Assembly: GCA_034409055.1 (NCBI GenBank)
Contig: DAOUMU010000064.1
Coordinates: forward strand, 1 to 7,878
Source of the DNA: DAOUMU01 sp034409055
GTDB lineage: Bacteria; Chloroflexota; Anaerolineae; 4572-78; J111
Length of the DNA stretch: 7,878 nt
Direction of reading: 5' to 3'
The first letter of the stretch is position 1. Every line of letters starts with the position of its first letter. A program made the translations under genes and the position numbers. The notes below the pieces were generated by a model. That model did no database searches and had not been told where the DNA came from. It saw nothing but the letters and a program-made list of their open reading frames with translations. Below, in pieces: positions 6,214-7,878 of the stretch.

Positions 6214-7614
6214 CTATTGTAAGGTCACCAGGACCAATATCTGTCCCTTTTTACCCTGTTCTAGTTTTTCCATAGCCTTTCCCAATATTGCTCCCTGGGC
6301 TTTTGTGTAGTCTGAGACTTTCATAGCATAACCCGAGGTTGGCGATGTGGTCAAAAGATCTCCGGGTTCAATAGAGCCGTATATTGCATCTACATTGCAA
6401 TACACCCGTCCTGCCAGGGCGACGTCATAGTCAAACTGACCTGGCCCGAGACGCACAGCAGAGCCCAGTTCTTTGGCTCCGGCCACAATCCCGGCAACCT
6501 TGCGATCATATGGTTTATCGCTTACGGTTAGCTCACCAGGGCTAGTGGAGTCTATGACCAACACCGTTCCAGGGCTGATCTCGCTCTCATCCGAAACGTC
6601 AAAACCTTCGGCATAGTCAAGCCCTTCACCCAATTCTATGACTGTTGCACCTGTGCTGCGACTCCGTATTTGCACATTTCCCTTAAAATCAGCAGCATAG
6701 CCGCTGCTATGACCACCTTCAGCGTAGATACCTGTACCATATCCCGCATCAGCGACGGCCCAGAGGGCTGTGCCACCCTCGTCGTTGGTTTGAGCGAGGA
6801 CACCTGTCGCGCCTACGCCGAGAACCCCCACGCTATGAGTTCCCAGGGCCTCGCCGTAGATGCCGAAACCCCACTCGTTGTCTGAGGATTTCCCATAAAC
6901 ACCGCGGCTACCGTAACCCTGGGCGTCACCATAGACACCATGGCCGGCCCCCGCGTTATGCCCCCATACGCCAGCAAAGGATGAGTCGCTGCTGGCTTGA
7001 TAGCCAACGGTGGCGTGCCAGCCGTCGCTACGCCCATATACGCCAGCACTGGCACCGGTGTTCTCACCATAAATGGCTGGACGCCAAGTATTGTTGCTGG
7101 CATTAATGGCAGCTATGGCAGAACCACCCCCTGCTGAGCTATCAGTGTTCTCCACTTGCAGGACAGGCGTATTGTAAATAGAACTGTTAATCACCGCCCC
7201 CGGCTTGAGACCGAGCGCATAGGGCACCGGCAACAGTTCCTGACGAGGCGAGAGCCACTGGCCGTTGACCTGGATGCGCAGCCAAAGGGCCTGGCCGTTG
7301 AAGGCATCTTGGGGTACGTCCAGTTTGACGGTGAACAGACCGTCCTTCACAGACAGGTTGTTCTTCGTAATGTCGCTCCCTACCTGGCTCCCAGCCGTGG
7401 CGTCGTCCCAGAGCTGGAAGACCAGGTTAACGCTACCGTCGATCGGGTTACCGCTAGCGTCGGTCAGACGGCCCTGGTAGGTGAAAGCCGTACTCACACT
7501 GGCCTGGAGGTTGATGTTGCCGTTCGGTTCCGGTTCTTGGGCCGTAGCTATTCCCACACTCACAAGCAAAATTATGAGAATGGTTAAACCTGTTACAATA
7601 GTTTTGTACTTCAT
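6214..7614 (-). CDS. secreted tail-fibre-like protein with GVYG repeats
   Basis: A 466-residue exported protein of unknown exact role. Residues 1-25 form a signal peptide (MKYK, hydrophobic core, cleavage near IATA). Residues about 43-135 match a common N-terminal module, FTYQGRLTDASGNPIDG...LSPRQELLPVPYAL, found at the start of bacterial fibre and adhesin-like proteins. Residues about 178-305 contain degenerate G-(V/I)-(Y/W/L)-G repeats at 181, 191, 215, 226, 238, 251, 263 and 295, as in trimeric phage-tail-fibre shafts. The C-terminal domain, about 325-466, has YAEGFDVSDES, PGTVLVID, PYDRKVAGIVAGA, VALAGRVYCNVDA, GSIEPGDLLTTSP, GYAMK and the end GQILVLVTLQ, a conserved but unnamed module I have seen at the end of similar proteins. 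No intramolecular chaperone (peptidase S74) motif is visible. GAGAGGTG lies 8-9 bases before the ATG. A surface adhesin or fibre is the best guess. It is the first full gene of the operon with the C10 protease. Confidence 0.87.
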   Translation of the reverse strand: MKYKTIVTGLTILIILLVSVGIATAQEPEPNGNINLQASVSTAFTYQGRLTDASGNPIDGSVNLVFQLWDDATAGSQVGSDITKNNLSVKDGLFTVKLDVPQDAFNGQALWLRIQVNGQWLSPRQELLPVPYALGLKPGAVINSSIYNTPVLQVENTDSSAGGGSAIAAINASNNTWRPAIYGENTGASAGVYGRSDGWHATVGYQASSDSSFAGVWGHNAGAGHGVYGDAQGYGSRGVYGKSSDNEWGFGIYGEALGTHSVGVLGVGATGVLAQTNDEGGTALWAVADAGYGTGIYAEGGHSSGYAADFKGNVQIRSRSTGATVIELGEGLDYAEGFDVSDESEISPGTVLVIDSTSPGELTVSDKPYDRKVAGIVAGAKELGSAVRLGPGQFDYDVALAGRVYCNVDAIYGSIEPGDLLTTSPTSGYAMKVSDYTKAQGAILGKAMEKLEQGKKGQILVLVTLQ

Positions 7615-7639
7615 TAGTCTGCACCTCTCTGTTAGAATT

Positions 7640-7693
7640 TTAGATTTTGAATATTTTTCTTGACGAATATTTTTTGTAAGGGCTATTCTCCAT
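7640..7693 (-). CDS. possible 17-codon leader peptide upstream of the operon
   Basis: A short frame, MENSPYKKYSSRKIFKI followed by TAA, is preceded by AAGGAGG (7702-7708) with an ideal 8-base spacing to the ATG at 7691-7693. A second in-frame ATG at 7697-7699 lies too close to the site. The stop is 25 bases before the fibre-like gene start. The binding site is stronger than that of the downstream gene. Translation of a leader that tunes expression of the operon is an inference; the peptide is basic and has no recognisable attenuator-type codon run, and no homology can be claimed at this length. Confidence 0.4.
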   Translation of the reverse strand: MENSPYKKYSSRKIFKI

Positions 7694-7869
7694 AGGCATA
7701 ACCTCCTTGAGTGTTACTGCTTGATACCTGCCTTAATATGCGGTACAATATAACTCGACTTTTGCGATAACTAGACATAATAACAAGGTTTTGATAAGCA
7801 AAATGGATTGACTGAAGAGCAAAATTGAGCGAACATGGGGATCAACCTTAAAATTCAGGAGGATTACCC
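7694..7869. promoter_or_regulatory. divergent intergenic region with promoters for both directions
   Basis: The region lies between the minus-strand operon and a plus-strand gene start, so it should hold two promoters. On the plus strand TTGACT (7808-7813), 17 bases, then GAACAT (7831-7836) is a candidate with a good -35 and a poor -10 box; CATAAT (7776-7781) is an alternative -10. On the minus strand TATATT near 7747 is a possible -10 without a convincing -35. These calls are weak. I see no clear operator palindrome. Confidence 0.35.
7857..7862 (+). promoter_or_regulatory. ribosome binding site of the plus-strand gene at the right edge
   Basis: AGGAGG lies 7 bases before the ATG at 7870-7872, an ideal arrangement that supports a real gene continuing beyond the window. 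Confidence 0.7.
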
Positions 7870-7878
7870 ATGCGTTTC
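7870..7878 (+). CDS. 5' end of a divergent gene, product unknown
   Basis: Only three codons are present (Met-Arg-Phe), preceded by a perfect AGGAGG with 7-base spacing. This is the only supported plus-strand gene. Nothing can be said about its product. Confidence 0.55.

Noticed and set aside
6640..7080. DNA-level tandem repeat in the fibre-like gene
   Set aside because: The GVYG units repeat at protein level with irregular spacing; the bases have diverged, so this is a protein repeat and not a nucleotide repeat array or CRISPR.
7156..7587. Plus-strand frame of 143 codons opposite the fibre-like gene
   Set aside because: It is antisense to the conserved N-terminal module of a well-supported gene and has no domain of its own.

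Overview
The window reads as a stretch of chromosome from an environmental bacterium, most likely Chloroflexota (Anaerolineae-like). This is an inference. It rests on a set of signal-peptide-bearing secreted proteins, three of which end in a short tail of the form [HY]LP[LIV][ILV]LK, and on module types (DUF11, parallel beta-helix, GVYG-repeat fibre, short SGGNY-GGFW protein) that I associate with that phylum. No ribosomal, metabolic or mobile-element gene is present to confirm it. All complete genes lie on the minus strand. A plus-strand gene starts in the last nine bases, so the right end is a divergent intergenic region.

Read in the direction of transcription (right to left), the first block is a possible 17-codon leader ORF (7640-7693), a fibre-like secreted protein (6214-7614), a C10/streptopain-family cysteine protease (4725-6197) and a 100-residue secreted protein with the C-terminal tail (4394-4696). 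Gaps of 25, 16 and 28 bases, each with a ribosome binding site, suggest one transcript. Next comes a 664-base stretch without an intact gene (3730-4393). It holds a remnant or very small ORF encoding a sortase-type anchor (LPESGG, hydrophobic helix, RRR), two hairpins and an A-rich (minus strand) segment. The second block is a parallel beta-helix protein (1498-3729) followed after 12 bases by a cysteine-rich secreted protein with a DUF11 module (124-1485). The left 123 bases hold a hairpin and short TTTACGA-type repeats.

Every intact gene product is predicted to be exported, so this is a cell-surface or extracellular locus: a fibre or adhesin, a protease, a carbohydrate-type beta-helix and an unknown hydrolase-like domain. 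The most unusual element is the common C-terminal tail on three otherwise unrelated proteins, next to a remnant with a completely different, sortase-type anchor. The tail may be a C-terminal sorting or attachment signal. The window contains no sortase or secretion machinery that would show how it works.
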